The notes: generated by a model from the sequence alone, not told the origin. A stretch of DNA of 64,000 bases from Brevibacillus thermoruber 423 (GCF_000454065.1 NZ_ATNE01000001.1:2501-66500), one strand, 5' to 3'; positions 21,083-30,881 are shown, counted from the first letter of the stretch. Numbers and translations are program-made.

Positions 21083-21472
21083 TTACGCCGTTAGCCACAC
21101 GGAGAGTTTTCCCCAGAGCGGGGGGCCGAAAACAGCGACGCCGATCACGACGGACAGGACAGCCGCCACCAGGACGGCGCCGGCACAGGCGTCCTTGGCC
21201 GTTTTCGCCTTCGCGTGCCAGTCGGGGGAGGCCAGATCGACCGCCGCCTCCAGGGCGGTATTGACCAGCTCGAGCGCCAACACCAGACCGATAGAAAAAA
21301 AGACCAGCAAAACATCGCCGCGGGGAATGCGCAGCCACCACGCCGCCGCCAGCGCCAGCACGGCGAAGGCGACGTGGATTTGCATGTTTCGCTGTGTCTT
21401 CACGGTATGGGCTATGCCTTGCAGGGCATAGGAAAAGCTGCTGACCAAACGGCGCCACTCTTTCAAACGCAA
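21083..21472 (-). CDS. dgkA: Diacylglycerol/undecaprenol kinase, DgkA family
   Basis: 129 aa from TTG at 21472 (GAGGTAGGCGA upstream). Three membrane helices follow the N-terminal amphipathic helix; signature ELVNTALEAAVDL and AKAKTAKDACAGAVLVAA. In Gram-positive bacteria this integral-membrane enzyme phosphorylates mainly undecaprenol, feeding the lipid carrier of wall synthesis. It is 4 bases downstream of ybeY. Confidence 0.95.
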   Translation of the reverse strand: MRLKEWRRLVSSFSYALQGIAHTVKTQRNMQIHVAFAVLALAAAWWLRIPRGDVLLVFFSIGLVLALELVNTALEAAVDLASPDWHAKAKTAKDACAGAVLVAAVLSVVIGVAVFGPPLWGKLSVWLTA

Positions 21473-21476
21473 TCGC

Positions 21477-21956
21477 CTACCTCGTCAAGCCAATCTGCTG
21501 CAGTACAACTTCTTGACGGGAAAACATCTCTTTCTCCTCTTCCTCCGTGCCGTGGTCGTACCCGAGCAGATGGAGAAAACCGTGAACAGCGAGAAAACCC
21601 AGTTCCCGTTCGAGCGAGTGTCCGTACTCCGCCGCCTGTTCCTTCGCCTTGGGAACGGAGATGACAATGTCCCCCAGCATGTTGGGGAATGCGTCCAACT
21701 CTTCCTCGTCTATATAAATGTCCAACTCTCCCTCTCCCGACTCGTTCATCGCAAACGACAGCACGTCGGTGGGACGGTCGACGCCGCGGTACTGGCGGTT
21801 CAGCTCGTGGATGCGCTCGTTGTCCACCAGCGTCACCACCACTTCGCCGTCCACGCCTTCCCGCTCGGCAGCCGCTTCCAGGCAGCGGACGATCAGGTCC
21901 TGCAGGGATTCGTCGATCGGTTCGATTTCGTCGTGAAGAATTTCTACGGATAGCAC
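21477..21956 (-). CDS. ybeY: Endoribonuclease YbeY, rRNA maturation
   Basis: 159 aa from GTG at 21956 (AAAGGAGA upstream). The zinc motif [11 protein letters not shown] with three His is near the C-terminus, and TDVLSFAM is conserved in the middle. It acts in 16S rRNA 3'-end maturation and ribosome quality control. It directly follows phoH here (16 bases); the pgpH gene that separates them in Bacillus subtilis is absent. Confidence 0.96.
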   Translation of the reverse strand: MLSVEILHDEIEPIDESLQDLIVRCLEAAAEREGVDGEVVVTLVDNERIHELNRQYRGVDRPTDVLSFAMNESGEGELDIYIDEEELDAFPNMLGDIVISVPKAKEQAAEYGHSLERELGFLAVHGFLHLLGYDHGTEEEEKEMFSRQEVVLQQIGLTR

Positions 21957-21972
21957 GGGTACCCAATCTCCT

Positions 21973-22947
21973 TTACCGGTAGCTGTGGTCGATTTCGTCT
22001 TTGGCGTACGCTTCGATGATCTTCTGCACCAGGCTGTGGCGCACCACGTCCGCTTCCTGGAAGCGGATAAACGCCACTTCGGGGATCGGGGCCAGAATGC
22101 GCTCCGCTTCCCGCAAGCCCGATTTTTTCCCTTTTGGCAGGTCGATCTGGGTCACGTCGCCGGTAATCACCATCTTGGATCCGAAGCCCAGACGGGTGAG
22201 GAACATCTTCATTTGTTCGGGCGTGGTATTCTGCGCTTCGTCCAGGATGACGAAGCAGTCTTCCAGCGTTCGCCCGCGCATGTATGCCAGCGGGGCCACT
22301 TCAATCAGCCCGCGCTCCATCATTTTCGCCACCTGTTCCGTGCCCAGCATGTCGTACAAGGCATCGTAGAGCGGACGCAGATAGGGGTCCACTTTTTCCT
22401 GCAGGTCGCCGGGCAAAAAGCCGAGGCTCTCCCCTGCCTCCACGGCCGGGCGCGTCAGCACGATGCGCTTGACCCGTCCGTTTTTCAGCGCGTTGACCGC
22501 CATGACCACGGCCAGGTAGGTTTTGCCGGTACCGGCCGGCCCGATGCCAAACACGATGTCGTGCCGCTTGATGGCGGACAGGTAGTGGCGCTGTCCCAGC
22601 GTCTTGGCGCGAATCAGCTTGCCCTTTTGGGTGCGGGCCACTTCCTCGTCGTAGACGTCCAGCAGTTGTTCCGCTTCTCCCCGTTCCACCAACTGCAGCG
22701 CGTACGAGACGTCGCGCTCGGACAGGGCGATGTCCCGCCGGATCAACTGGAGCAGGACGGCAAACAAGCGGGAGAGCTTATCCACCTCGGCCTTTTCGCC
22801 GCTGATGACCAGCTCACCGCTGCGCGTCATGATTTTTGCCGCGGTCGTTTCCTCGATCAATTTGAGGTACGCATCGTGGGGGCCGAACAGCATCAACGCT
22901 TCCGATGCGTCAGCAAACGGAATTTTTACCTCTTCTTGTACGTGCAA
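21973..22947 (-). CDS. phoH: PhoH-family ATPase/RNA helicase-like protein
   Basis: 324 aa from TTG at 22947, AAGGAG 11 bases upstream. An N-terminal KH-like segment precedes the ATPase with Walker [33 protein letters not shown] and Walker [22 protein letters not shown] (written in parts). PhoH proteins are RNA-linked ATPases, here paired with YbeY for RNA/ribosome metabolism. No in-frame ATG gives a better start. Confidence 0.95.
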   Translation of the reverse strand: MHVQEEVKIPFADASEALMLFGPHDAYLKLIEETTAAKIMTRSGELVISGEKAEVDKLSRLFAVLLQLIRRDIALSERDVSYALQLVERGEAEQLLDVYDEEVARTQKGKLIRAKTLGQRHYLSAIKRHDIVFGIGPAGTGKTYLAVVMAVNALKNGRVKRIVLTRPAVEAGESLGFLPGDLQEKVDPYLRPLYDALYDMLGTEQVAKMMERGLIEVAPLAYMRGRTLEDCFVILDEAQNTTPEQMKMFLTRLGFGSKMVITGDVTQIDLPKGKKSGLREAERILAPIPEVAFIRFQEADVVRHSLVQKIIEAYAKDEIDHSYR

Positions 22948-22985
22948 CAGGCTTCCATCTCCTTGCAGCGGTTGTCAGCAATGCG

Positions 22986-24200
22986 TTACGGATTGCCGTT
23001 TGCATTGGGAGCCGGGGGCAGGCCCAGAATCGGCTGCTCGACGGCAATGTCCTCAAGTACGGAAAAATGAATACTCAAATAAACTTTACCATTCTCTCTC
23101 TTCGCGTGCAAAACTTTTTCGTCCTGAATCACGGCATCCTTGCCCGCCTGCCGCAGCACGTCCTCCCGGGCCGCCTGCTTGGCGGCCGCCAGCGCTTCGT
23201 CCATGCTCAATTCCCGCCGGACCGGCTGCACCTCCGCCTGCGTGACCGTCTTCCAGCCGATCGGACTCGTAAAGCCCGCATACGACGGCTGGAAGCGCTC
23301 CTCGGACGACTCGGCCTGCGCAAACGGCTGCTCCTTGAACGGCCACACCTGCACGGCGTAGGGGCCGACGAGCAGGTACTGCTTCTGCTGCCGTTCGCCG
23401 GTCAAGCGGTAGTGCACCTGGGTGAGCGGAATCGAAATGTTGCTGACGTACCACACCTCCCCCTTTACCGTGCCGCGGGCGGCGACCGCCTTTTGCCGGG
23501 TCTCGTTGCCGATAATGCCGGAGATCAGCAGCTGCCCTTTTTCCACAAACTGGTTGACTTTCACCATGCTTCTGCCCGCTTCCGGCAAAATCGTGTGCAC
23601 AACCGCCCGCTTTTTGGCGACCAGGTGGCGCGGACTGGGCGGGACCGGCTTTTCCGGCTCTTCTTTCTCTACCACCTGGATGATCGCCTTGGTGCCCTGA
23701 ATGTCGACAATGACCCTGGACGCCTCCGGCAGCAAGTTCAGCAGTTCCCGCTGCAGCACGTGCGATTCTTTTAGTTTGGCCTTCCACACCCCTTCTTTAA
23801 TCCCGAGCTGTGCCGCCGCCATGCTCACCGCCTCCGGGCGCATCTGCTTGACTCCCCGCACCTCCACCTCCCAGACGAACGAGGAGAGCATGTACAATCC
23901 GACCAAAAACAAAGACGCGCCGATGACGAGACCGGCCCGCCGGCGCAGCCGGACCAGCCAGAAAGGCAGCCCGCCCCGCCGTTCCACGTGGGGGCGACAG
24001 CCTGTCTCTTTTAAAAACGGCCGCAGGCGGAAATAATCGCGGATCAGGATGTCGCAGCGGCCCACCTCCTGCCCCACTCTGCGGATGTTCCAGATCCGGA
24101 TGCCTTCCCGTACCGCCATGTTCAGCATTCGCTCAAAGCGCTTTCCCCGGACGGTGATCGTGATATAGCCGTCCACCCATTCCTGCAATCCATTGCGCAT
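22986..24200 (-). CDS. yqfD: Sporulation protein YqfD
   Basis: 404 aa. The N-terminal domain (GYITITVRG, RGIRIWNIRR-like with REGIRIWNI) and the single membrane helix (about 92-112, LVIGASLFLVGLYMLSSFV) fit YqfD; the large C-terminal part is extracytoplasmic. It is expressed under SigE in the mother cell in Bacillus and works with YqfC, encoded just upstream. It indicates an endospore former. Confidence 0.93.
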   Translation of the reverse strand: MRNGLQEWVDGYITITVRGKRFERMLNMAVREGIRIWNIRRVGQEVGRCDILIRDYFRLRPFLKETGCRPHVERRGGLPFWLVRLRRRAGLVIGASLFLVGLYMLSSFVWEVEVRGVKQMRPEAVSMAAAQLGIKEGVWKAKLKESHVLQRELLNLLPEASRVIVDIQGTKAIIQVVEKEEPEKPVPPSPRHLVAKKRAVVHTILPEAGRSMVKVNQFVEKGQLLISGIIGNETRQKAVAARGTVKGEVWYVSNISIPLTQVHYRLTGERQQKQYLLVGPYAVQVWPFKEQPFAQAESSEERFQPSYAGFTSPIGWKTVTQAEVQPVRRELSMDEALAAAKQAAREDVLRQAGKDAVIQDEKVLHAKRENGKVYLSIHFSVLEDIAVEQPILGLPPAPNANGNP

Positions 24201-24240
24201 GTGCCCGTCCCCACTTTCCCAGGTATTGTCGCCGGAACGT

Positions 24241-24528
24241 CTACTGCGGTTTCTCCAGAAACCTGACGCCGCCGATGCGCCCCTCCAACAGGACTTCCTC
24301 CGGCAAGATCGCCCGGATCACCAGTTGTTCCCCGGTGATGAGCAGCTGCCCGTTGGTCAACAGCAAGCGGAGCTCTTTTTCACTAAAGTGGAGAACTCCG
24401 CGGTGGTTTTCGATATACATTTGCAGATGGCCGATCATCGTGATGCGCGGGACTTCCAGCACCACATCTTGCGGCAGATCCAGCACTCCCACGGCCAGAT
24501 GGCGCAGACGGCGGCCCCATCGCTTCAT
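24241..24528 (-). CDS. yqfC: Sporulation protein YqfC
   Basis: 95 aa from ATG at 24528 (AAGGGGGC upstream). DLPQDVVLEVPRITMIG and QMYIENHRGVLHFSEKELRL (two motifs) match YqfC, a small beta-rich protein with a YabP-like fold. It lies 40 bases upstream of yqfD, its conserved partner. The longer frame to 24579 adds 17 residues without an RBS. Confidence 0.93.
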   Translation of the reverse strand: MKRWGRRLRHLAVGVLDLPQDVVLEVPRITMIGHLQMYIENHRGVLHFSEKELRLLLTNGQLLITGEQLVIRAILPEEVLLEGRIGGVRFLEKPQ

Positions 24529-24642
24529 GAGCAAGCCCCCCTTTACTGGCGCTGCTGCGCCGGAATGCATCCCCTCCAAGCCAGTCCGGGTGCCCGGTGC
24601 GCCCTTCTTCTATAACCGTATGCGGCGGGGGGAGAAAATCAT

Positions 24643-24686
24643 GCAGAGAAAATCGCCCCGACACTCGCTTCCGCAAGCGTCGGGGC
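24643..24686 (-). terminator. Probable terminator after the small HTH protein
   Basis: Long bulged stem (GCCCCGA plus CGCTT, GCGG-type loop) directly downstream of the 65-aa gene, followed on the minus strand by GATTTTCTC. The T run is short. Confidence 0.65.
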
Positions 24687-24694
24687 TCGTCCCG

Positions 24695-24892
24695 TCAGGT
24701 CTTCTGTTCGTCGGTGGGAGAAGGCGTTCCGTACCGTTGAAGGGCCTTCCACTTCTTGATCACGCGCTTTACTTTTTCTGCCGTACATCCGCAGGCGATC
24801 GCCGTTTCATAGATCGATTTTCTTTCATAGATGACAAGCCGGATCACCTTTTGGCGAAACTTGCTCATCCTCTCCAGTGCCTGTCGGTCCAT
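24695..24892 (-). CDS. Small helix-turn-helix protein, 65 aa, unassigned
   Basis: The protein is basic and helical. SIYETAIACGCTAEKVKRVI looks like an HTH that could bind DNA, similar to sigma region 4 or resolvase-type HTHs. A GAGGGG about 11 bases upstream and a terminator after the stop support a real monocistronic gene. It sits between floA-linked genes and yqfC, where Bacillus subtilis carries yqfB, but it does not resemble a membrane protein. Target unknown. Confidence 0.65.
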   Translation of the reverse strand: MDRQALERMSKFRQKVIRLVIYERKSIYETAIACGCTAEKVKRVIKKWKALQRYGTPSPTDEQKT

Positions 24893-25065
24893 TCGCCGCT
24901 CTACCCCTCACCATTCATGTCCAGAGTATGTCTCTAGATCAAGAATAGTCAACTGGGACTTGGGGCACAAGACCAGATGTTCGATTTCTTTCGACAAAAA
25001 GCGTTGACAAGCCAGGGACGGCTCCCCCATCGTGGAGAGCAAGAGGACAGCGGGCTTCGTCTTTG

Positions 25066-25098
25066 CAAAAAAAACAGGCGAACGGGAATGTTCGCCTG
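25066..25098 (-). terminator. Rho-independent terminator of the nfeD-floA unit
   Basis: Perfect CAGGCGAAC/GTTCGCCTG stem with a 6-base loop, followed on the minus strand by TTTTTTTT. Confidence 0.93.
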
Positions 25099-25115
25099 TC
25101 TGTTTCGCGCAAGCG

Positions 25116-25622
25116 TCAAAGGCTGCGGCGGAAGGGAAGGGGCCGGCTTTTGGCCCGGGGCGGACCGAAAATGATCGCCCACTTCATTCCTTCCCGGGGA
25201 TCGAGAACAGTCGGCGTGTCCGGTGCTCCTTCTCCCCGGGACGGATGGCCCGCCGCGCTGGGCCCAACAGCTTGGGCGGCTTGGGCGGCTGGTGCCGCCT
25301 CCGCTTTCGCCAGCGGCGCGCGCCTCTCCTCTTCCAGCCATTCCGGTTCTGCGGTGCGTTCTTCCATTGGCGCAGGCTGGGGTTCCTGCCGCACCACCAT
25401 GCGCCGTTCCGGCCGCGTATCCATGGGACGCACGGTGCCGCCGCCGTCCACCGGGGTGAGCGGTGGGAGCTGCTGTTTTCCCTGGGTCATTTTTCGCCCT
25501 CGTCTGGCTTGTTTGCCAAACAGCAGGTAGCCCAGGTACCCCAGGATCAGAACCCAGAACTTGCCGAGGAGAGGCAGAACCCATCCCAACAGTTCAACCA
25601 ACACGTCAAAAAGATCGTCCAT
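25116..25622 (-). CDS. Membrane-anchored protein downstream of floA, unassigned
   Basis: 168 aa. One N-terminal hydrophobic helix (about 8-36, ending GYLLFG) is followed by a basic patch and a long, probably disordered Pro/Ala/Glu-rich cytoplasmic tail. It is 13 bases downstream of floA and ends before the operon terminator, so it is co-transcribed with the flotillin genes. A role in membrane microdomains is inference only. GAGGCGAGAG is the RBS. Confidence 0.72.
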   Translation of the reverse strand: MDDLFDVLVELLGWVLPLLGKFWVLILGYLGYLLFGKQARRGRKMTQGKQQLPPLTPVDGGGTVRPMDTRPERRMVVRQEPQPAPMEERTAEPEWLEEERRAPLAKAEAAPAAQAAQAVGPSAAGHPSRGEGAPDTPTVLDPREGMKWAIIFGPPRAKSRPLPFRRSL

Positions 25623-25635
25623 CGGCTCTCGCCTC

Positions 25636-26643
25636 TTACTCGTGGTCTTGGTCAGGCAAGTCGGACTTTTGCTTGTCGCCGGTGGCGCCGAATGCCTGGC
25701 GCATTTGCGTATCGGCGGAGATGTTTTGCAGGTTGTAGTAATCCATTACGCCCATTTTGCCGCTTCTCAGGGCTTCGGCCAGCGCAAGCGGCACCTGCGC
25801 CTCGGCTTCCACGACCTTGGCCTTCATCTCCACGACGCGCGCCTTCATTTCCTGTTCCTGGGCGACCGCCATCGCGCGGCGCTCCTCCGCTTTCGCCTGG
25901 GCGATGCGTTTGTCCGCTTCCGCCTGGTCGGTTTGGAGCTGCGCCCCGATGTTTTTGCCCACGTCCACATCGGCGATGTCAATGGAGAGGATTTCAAACG
26001 CCGTACCGGCGTCCAGCCCTTTGTTCAGCACGGTTTGCGAGATGCGGTCCGGATTTTCCAGCACGTCTTTGTGGGAGTCGGACGAACCGATCGTCGTCAC
26101 GATCCCTTCGCCGACACGGGCGATGATCGTTTCCTCGCCGGCGCCCCCCACCAGTCGATCGATGTTGGCGCGAACCGTCACCTTCGCCTTCGCCTTCACT
26201 TCGATCCCGTCCTTGGCCATGGCGGCGACGACCGGGGTTTCAATCACTTTCGGGTTTACGCTCATCTGCACCGCTTCCAGCACGTCGCGGCCCGCCAGGT
26301 CAATCGCGGCGGCCCGCTCGAAGCCCAGCGGAATGTCAGCCCGCTGTGCGGCCACCAGCGCATCGACGACGCGGTCTACGTTGCCGCCTGCCAGGTAGTG
26401 GCTTTCCAACTGGTTCGTGTCAAGCTCCAGCCCCGCTTTTCTCGCCTTGATCAGCGGGTTGACGATGCGCGAGGGAATCACGCGGCGCAGCCGCATGGCC
26501 ACCAGCGTGATGATGCCGATGCGCACACCGGAGGCCAGCGCGGAAATCCAGAGCATCACCGGGACGAACGAGAAAAAGATCGACAGGGCGACGATCGCCA
26601 CTGCCACCATAAAAATAAGGGGAATCAATCCGCTTTCCAGCAT
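25636..26643 (-). CDS. floA: Flotillin-like protein FloA
   Basis: 335 aa. A hydrophobic hairpin at about 5-45 is followed by an SPFH/PHB-like domain ([19 protein letters not shown] in part, [20 protein letters not shown] in part) and a long EA-rich coiled coil ([20 protein letters not shown]). FloA forms functional membrane microdomains that organise signalling and secretion complexes. It is 7 bases downstream of nfeD, the conserved partner. Confidence 0.97.
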   Translation of the reverse strand: MLESGLIPLIFMVAVAIVALSIFFSFVPVMLWISALASGVRIGIITLVAMRLRRVIPSRIVNPLIKARKAGLELDTNQLESHYLAGGNVDRVVDALVAAQRADIPLGFERAAAIDLAGRDVLEAVQMSVNPKVIETPVVAAMAKDGIEVKAKAKVTVRANIDRLVGGAGEETIIARVGEGIVTTIGSSDSHKDVLENPDRISQTVLNKGLDAGTAFEILSIDIADVDVGKNIGAQLQTDQAEADKRIAQAKAEERRAMAVAQEQEMKARVVEMKAKVVEAEAQVPLALAEALRSGKMGVMDYYNLQNISADTQMRQAFGATGDKQKSDLPDQDHE

Positions 26644-26650
26644 GAATCAT

Positions 26651-27994
26651 CTACTCCTTTTGTTCTTGTTCCTGCACGACGACGCGGGTGCCTTCCACCT
26701 GCACCACGACGATGGGGGTGCCGGCGGCAATAAATCCGCCCCCGCTGACGGCATCGATGCGCCGCCCCTCGATCTTGACCACGCCGGCCGGGCGAAGCGG
26801 CGTCAGGGCGATGCCCGCCTTACCCAGCAGGTCCCGCTGGTCCTTGGGCGCCACGTAGCCCTCTTCATTGCGCTGCACGTCGCCCAGCACAAACCGGCTG
26901 ACCAGCCCTTTGATGCCGAATTTTTTGATCAGCACGAAGGCGACGATGACCGTGACCAGGACGGCGATTCCCAGCGACGCAAGCCCCTGCTGTGTGTCGT
27001 AGGCAGCCATGACCAGGCCGGTGACGATGCTGACGAAACCAAGCGCGCCGACGATCGCGCCGGGAACGAAGATCTCCAAAATCATCAGCAGGATGCCCAA
27101 GACAAACAGGCCGATGTGCAGCCAATTGGCGAAGCCCGCCACGTAATGGCCGAAGAAGTACAGGCCAAAGGCGCACAACGAAATCGTGCCGGCCACGCCA
27201 AACCCGGGCGCGAACAGCTCGACGACGATGCCCACCAGGCCGATGATCAACAGAATACTCATCACGACCGGACTGGTGACGAAACGGGCCACCCGCTCGC
27301 CGACTGTCGGTTCAATCGTTTCCAGCTCATCCGCCTTGACGCCCAGATACGCGAGAAGCTGTTCCTTGTTGGCCACCACCTGGTCGGCGTAGCCCAACTG
27401 CTTGGCCCGCTCGGCGTCCAGGGAAAGAACGGTGCCTTTCGGCTTCAGCCCCGGAAACTCCCGGTCGATTTCCACCATGGCCCGGGCCACGTCGGGATTG
27501 CGGTTGTTCAGCTTGGCTGCCGCCACCATCTTGTTTGACCACCCGGAGATGATTTTCGCGTCGGCGGCGTTGCCTGCCAGGTCAATCGGCGTCGCCGCAC
27601 CGATGCTGCTGCCCGGGGTCATGACGATTTCGTTTGCGTTCAGGGCGATGTAGGTGCCGGCCGAAAACGCCTGGTTGTCGATATAGGCCACCACGTGGAT
27701 CGGAGACTGTCTGACCAGTTGGCCGATGGAGTCGGCCGCATTGATTTCTCCGCCGGGGGTGTTGATGTGCAGCACGATCAGGTCCGCGCCCCTGCTCTCC
27801 GCTTCGGCGAAGGCCCGCTGCAGAAAGCTTTCCAGCCCCCGCTCGATCTCGTGCTCCACGGGAATCCAGACCGCTTTGTGATACGGCTTGGCAGCAGCCG
27901 GACTTCCCGCCAGCAGACCAGCGAGCCCTGCGGCCACGCAGAGGAACGCCAGCAGCAGGCGCAAGGGACGGGAAGCGATCCGTGACACACTCAT
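26651..27994 (-). CDS. nfeD: NfeD-family membrane serine protease (ClpP-class domain)
   Basis: 447 aa from ATG at 27994; the frame opens with a GTG inside the AGGAGGTGG RBS, which is not usable. After a signal anchor, the SppA/ClpP-like protease domain holds HINTPGGEINAADSIGQL and the Ser motif NQAFSAGTYIAL; four to five membrane helices follow, then a C-terminal OB-fold NfeD domain (KAGIALTPLRPAGVVKIEG). Such proteases are thought to regulate the partner flotillin in the membrane. It corresponds to Bacillus yqeZ. Confidence 0.95.
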   Translation of the reverse strand: MSVSRIASRPLRLLLAFLCVAAGLAGLLAGSPAAAKPYHKAVWIPVEHEIERGLESFLQRAFAEAESRGADLIVLHINTPGGEINAADSIGQLVRQSPIHVVAYIDNQAFSAGTYIALNANEIVMTPGSSIGAATPIDLAGNAADAKIISGWSNKMVAAAKLNNRNPDVARAMVEIDREFPGLKPKGTVLSLDAERAKQLGYADQVVANKEQLLAYLGVKADELETIEPTVGERVARFVTSPVVMSILLIIGLVGIVVELFAPGFGVAGTISLCAFGLYFFGHYVAGFANWLHIGLFVLGILLMILEIFVPGAIVGALGFVSIVTGLVMAAYDTQQGLASLGIAVLVTVIVAFVLIKKFGIKGLVSRFVLGDVQRNEEGYVAPKDQRDLLGKAGIALTPLRPAGVVKIEGRRIDAVSGGGFIAAGTPIVVVQVEGTRVVVQEQEQKE

Positions 27995-28090
27995 CGCGTC
28001 CACCTCCTTTCCTTATACAGCCTCAGCGAATGGCTACTAAGGTATACGGGTCAGGTTCGCGGCCGTTTCATGATTTTTCATGTTTCGCGC

Positions 28091-28125
28091 CAAAAAGAAA
28101 AACCCAGCCGCGTGGGACTGAGTCT
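28091..28125 (-). terminator. Weak terminator between yqeY and nfeD
   Basis: Short CCCA/TGGG stem followed on the minus strand by TTTTTCTTTTT. The T-run is good but the stem is short. Confidence 0.5.
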
Positions 28126-28157
28126 TTCGGTTCGTATCTATATGAGGTTGTTCCTCA

Positions 28158-28604
28158 TTACGATGGCAATTCCTCAGATACAATCTTTTGCACGAGGGCA
28201 CCGTCGGCTCTTCCTTTTACTTTCGGCATGATCGCCCCCATCACCTTGCCCATCTCCTTTTTGGAGGAGGCTCCGGTGGCGGCGATCGCGTCCCGTACAA
28301 TGCCGCGCAGTTCGTCCTCGCTCAATTGAGCGGGCAGATACGCGGAGAGCACATCGATTTCCTCTCGTGTTTTGGCGGCGAGGTCGTCACGACCCGCCTT
28401 TTCAAATTCTTGGAGGGATTCACGGCGCTGTTTTAACTCGCGAGTCAAGATGGTCAGCTCTTCGTCTTCAGACAACAGTCTACCTTTACTAATCTCTTCG
28501 TTCTTTAACGCAGCTTTCACCATGCGAATAACAGAGAGTTTCAGCGCAGCTTTGTCCTTCATCGCTTGCTTCATATCTTGATCGAGTCGCTCCATTACAC
28601 TCAT
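28158..28604 (-). CDS. yqeY: GatB/YqeY family protein
   Basis: 148 aa, the usual length. [18 protein letters not shown] at the start, [16 protein letters not shown], and the C-terminal [20 protein letters not shown] motif of the GatB tail domain are clear. The domain is related to the tRNA-binding tail of GatB; its cellular role is not settled. It directly follows rpsU, the conserved pair. Confidence 0.95.
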   Translation of the reverse strand: MSVMERLDQDMKQAMKDKAALKLSVIRMVKAALKNEEISKGRLLSEDEELTILTRELKQRRESLQEFEKAGRDDLAAKTREEIDVLSAYLPAQLSEDELRGIVRDAIAATGASSKKEMGKVMGAIMPKVKGRADGALVQKIVSEELPS

Positions 28605-28621
28605 GATGAGCCCTCCGTCAA

Positions 28622-28795
28622 TTAGTACTTGCGCTTGCGAGCTGCTTCGGATTTTTTCTTGCGGCGAACGCTGGGTTTTTCGAAGTGGCGGCGTTTTCTC
28701 AGTTCCGCCATAACCCCTGCTTTGGCGCTCTCACGCTTGAAGCGACGAAGTGCCTGTTCCAAAGACTCGTTTTTCTTGACTCGAACTTCTGCCAT
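28622..28795 (-). CDS. rpsU: 30S ribosomal protein S21
   Basis: 57 aa, very basic. It begins [18 protein letters not shown] and ends SEAARKRKY, with the typical [18 protein letters not shown] core. A strong GGAGGGAGGG RBS precedes the ATG at 28795. S21 sits near the anti-Shine-Dalgarno end of 16S rRNA. It lies 17 bases upstream of yqeY. Confidence 0.98.
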   Translation of the reverse strand: MAEVRVKKNESLEQALRRFKRESAKAGVMAELRKRRHFEKPSVRRKKKSEAARKRKY

Positions 28796-28900
28796 CTGTC
28801 TTCCCTCCCTCCGCTAAAACCGTGGGACGCCTGTTACCAACAGACTGTCACACTTCATTATAGGACAGAAAAGCAAGGCAGGTCAACCTTTCTTTCCAAC

Positions 28901-29224
28901 TTATTCTTGGAAGCCGGCCAGGAAGTGGTAGTGGATGTGGAATACCTCTTGGCCGCCTTCCTTGCCGCAGTTGTTGATCAGCCGGAAGCCCTTCACATTC
29001 AGCTTTTCGGCCAGCTTTTGCGCCACGCGGTGAATGTGGCCGATCAGCGGCAGATCCTCTTCCTGCACGTCCATCAGCGTGGGAATCGGCTTGCGCGGGA
29101 TGATCAGCAGGTGAATCGGCGCTTTCGGGGCGATGTCGTGGATGACGATGACGTGCTCGTCCTCGTATTCGAAGCGGGCCGGAATCTCTTTGTCCATGAT
29201 CTTGGTAAAAATGCTTTTTTCCAT
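28901..29224 (-). CDS. Histidine triad (HIT/HinT) nucleotide-binding protein
   Basis: 107 aa. The N-terminal FTKIMDKEIPARFEYEDEHV and HDIAPKAPIHLLIIPRKPI segments are typical of HINT proteins. The triad reads HIHYHFLAG, so the third His of HxHxHxx is retained; the penultimate position has Tyr/Phe and the protein ends soon after. HINT proteins hydrolyse AMP-linked phosphoramidates such as lysyl-AMP. It is transcribed away from murF. Confidence 0.92.
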   Translation of the reverse strand: MEKSIFTKIMDKEIPARFEYEDEHVIVIHDIAPKAPIHLLIIPRKPIPTLMDVQEEDLPLIGHIHRVAQKLAEKLNVKGFRLINNCGKEGGQEVFHIHYHFLAGFQE

Positions 29225-29466
29225 CGCTATCCTCCGTTTTCAACATATTGCAGGCGTTCATCCTGTATGTATAAGTGACGCGGCCCTGGCCGCCCGGCTG
29301 GCGGCAGCCGCAGCCTGTCCGCATGATAGTTCCATGATAGCCGACCGCTTTGGCTGTTTGCAATGGCGAACCGCCATTTTTTCCTTGCCGCGGCCGGACA
29401 GGAGTGATAGCATGACTTCGTGGTTTCCACGATCGAAAACGAATCGATGAAAAGGGGACTGGGCAT

Positions 29467-30846
29467 ATGAGAGAGATTCCACTGGGACAAGCGGCAGTCA
29501 TGGCGGAAGGACTGCTGCTGGCGGGCGATCCCGGCCTGCCCGTGACATCCGTTCACTTCGACACGCGGCAGCTTTCGCCGGGCGCCTTGTTCGTGGCGAT
29601 CGCCGGAGCGCGGGACGGGCACGACTTTCTCCTGCAGGCGGCGGAAAAAGGCGCTCGGGCGGCGATCATCTCCAACGAACAAAAGGTGCCGGACAGCCTG
29701 CCGGCCGGATTTGGCCTGATTCTGGTGAACGACACGCTGCGCGCGTTTCAAAAGCTGGCGGCGGCGTACCGCAAGCCCTTTTCCATACCCTTTGTGGCCA
29801 TCACCGGCAGCAACGGCAAAACGACCACAAAAGACATCGTCGCCCACCTGCTGGAAAGCCGGTTTGCCATCTACAAAACCTACAAAAACCTCAACAACCA
29901 CCTGGGCGTTCCCTACTCCCTGCTGCAGGTGGAGGAGCACCACCAGGCGGCCGTGCTGGAGCTGGGCATGAACCACGCCGGCGAAATCGACCTGCTCGCC
30001 TCGCTGGTCAAGCCGCAGATCAGCGTGATTACCTACATCGGCGAAGCCCACATGGAGTTTTTCGGCTCGCGGGAGAAAATCGCGCTCGCCAAGGCGGAAC
30101 TGCTGCCCCACACCGATCCGGACGGGCTTGTGCTGCTGAACGGGGACAGCGAATACCTGCGCAAGGTGGCACCGCTTTATCCGGGCCGCATCATGTACTA
30201 CTCCGTCAGCGCACCGGCCGACATCTGGGCGGAGAACATCCGGTCCGAAGACGACGGGACGCGTTTCGACGTCCGCTTCCGGGACGGGGAGCGCTTCGAG
30301 GCGTTCCTGCCGCTGTTCGGCACGCACAACGTCCTGAACGCGCTGCCTGCGGTGGCGATCGCCCGCCGGTTCGACATGACAACGGAGGAGATCGTCCGCG
30401 CGCTGGCGACGGTGCGCCTGTCGGCCATGCGCTTCGAACGGATCGCGTCCGCCCACGGCGCGCTCTACATCAACGACGCCTACAACGCCAGCCCTTCGTC
30501 GATGGAAGCGGCCATCTCCACGTTTGCGGAGCTGTTCCCCGAGCGCAAAAAAGTGCTGGTCCTGGGCGACATGTTTGAGCTCGGCGAGAACAGCCCGGCC
30601 ATGCACGCCCAGGTGGGGGCGTTTGCCAACCGCTACCGCGACCGCATCGAACTGCTCGTGGCCGTCGGCGACCAGGCGCGCCACCTGTACGACGCGTACG
30701 AGGGGGAAAAGCGCTACTTCCCGACCAAGGCGGAAGCGGTCGAAACGCTCCTCCCGCTTCGCGACGCCGGTCACGCCTTTCTGTTCAAGGCGTCGCAAGG
30801 CATGGAGCTGTGGACGCTGCTTCAGGCGCTGGAAGATCACGCGTGA
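29467..30846 (+). CDS. murF: UDP-N-acetylmuramoyl-tripeptide--D-alanyl-D-alanine ligase MurF
   Basis: 459 aa. The Mur-ligase N-domain contains SVHFDTRQLSPGALFVA, the ATP loop is AITGSNGKTTTKD, and NHLGVPYSLL, GMNHAGEIDLL and the C-terminal DAYNASPSSMEAA are diagnostic of MurF. It adds D-Ala-D-Ala to UDP-MurNAc-tripeptide. AAAGGGGA is the RBS. It is one of the few plus-strand genes. Its usual neighbour ddl lies 3 kb away on the other strand, with sulfide genes between. Confidence 0.96.
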   Translation: MREIPLGQAAVMAEGLLLAGDPGLPVTSVHFDTRQLSPGALFVAIAGARDGHDFLLQAAEKGARAAIISNEQKVPDSLPAGFGLILVNDTLRAFQKLAAAYRKPFSIPFVAITGSNGKTTTKDIVAHLLESRFAIYKTYKNLNNHLGVPYSLLQVEEHHQAAVLELGMNHAGEIDLLASLVKPQISVITYIGEAHMEFFGSREKIALAKAELLPHTDPDGLVLLNGDSEYLRKVAPLYPGRIMYYSVSAPADIWAENIRSEDDGTRFDVRFRDGERFEAFLPLFGTHNVLNALPAVAIARRFDMTTEEIVRALATVRLSAMRFERIASAHGALYINDAYNASPSSMEAAISTFAELFPERKKVLVLGDMFELGENSPAMHAQVGAFANRYRDRIELLVAVGDQARHLYDAYEGEKRYFPTKAEAVETLLPLRDAGHAFLFKASQGMELWTLLQALEDHA

Positions 30847-30881
30847 CCGCGATTGGGAAACGAATCTCGAAAAACAGCAAG

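Noticed and set aside
29227..30840. 537-aa minus-strand frame opposite murF
   Set aside because: murF motifs are unambiguous on the plus strand; the minus frame has shadow composition.
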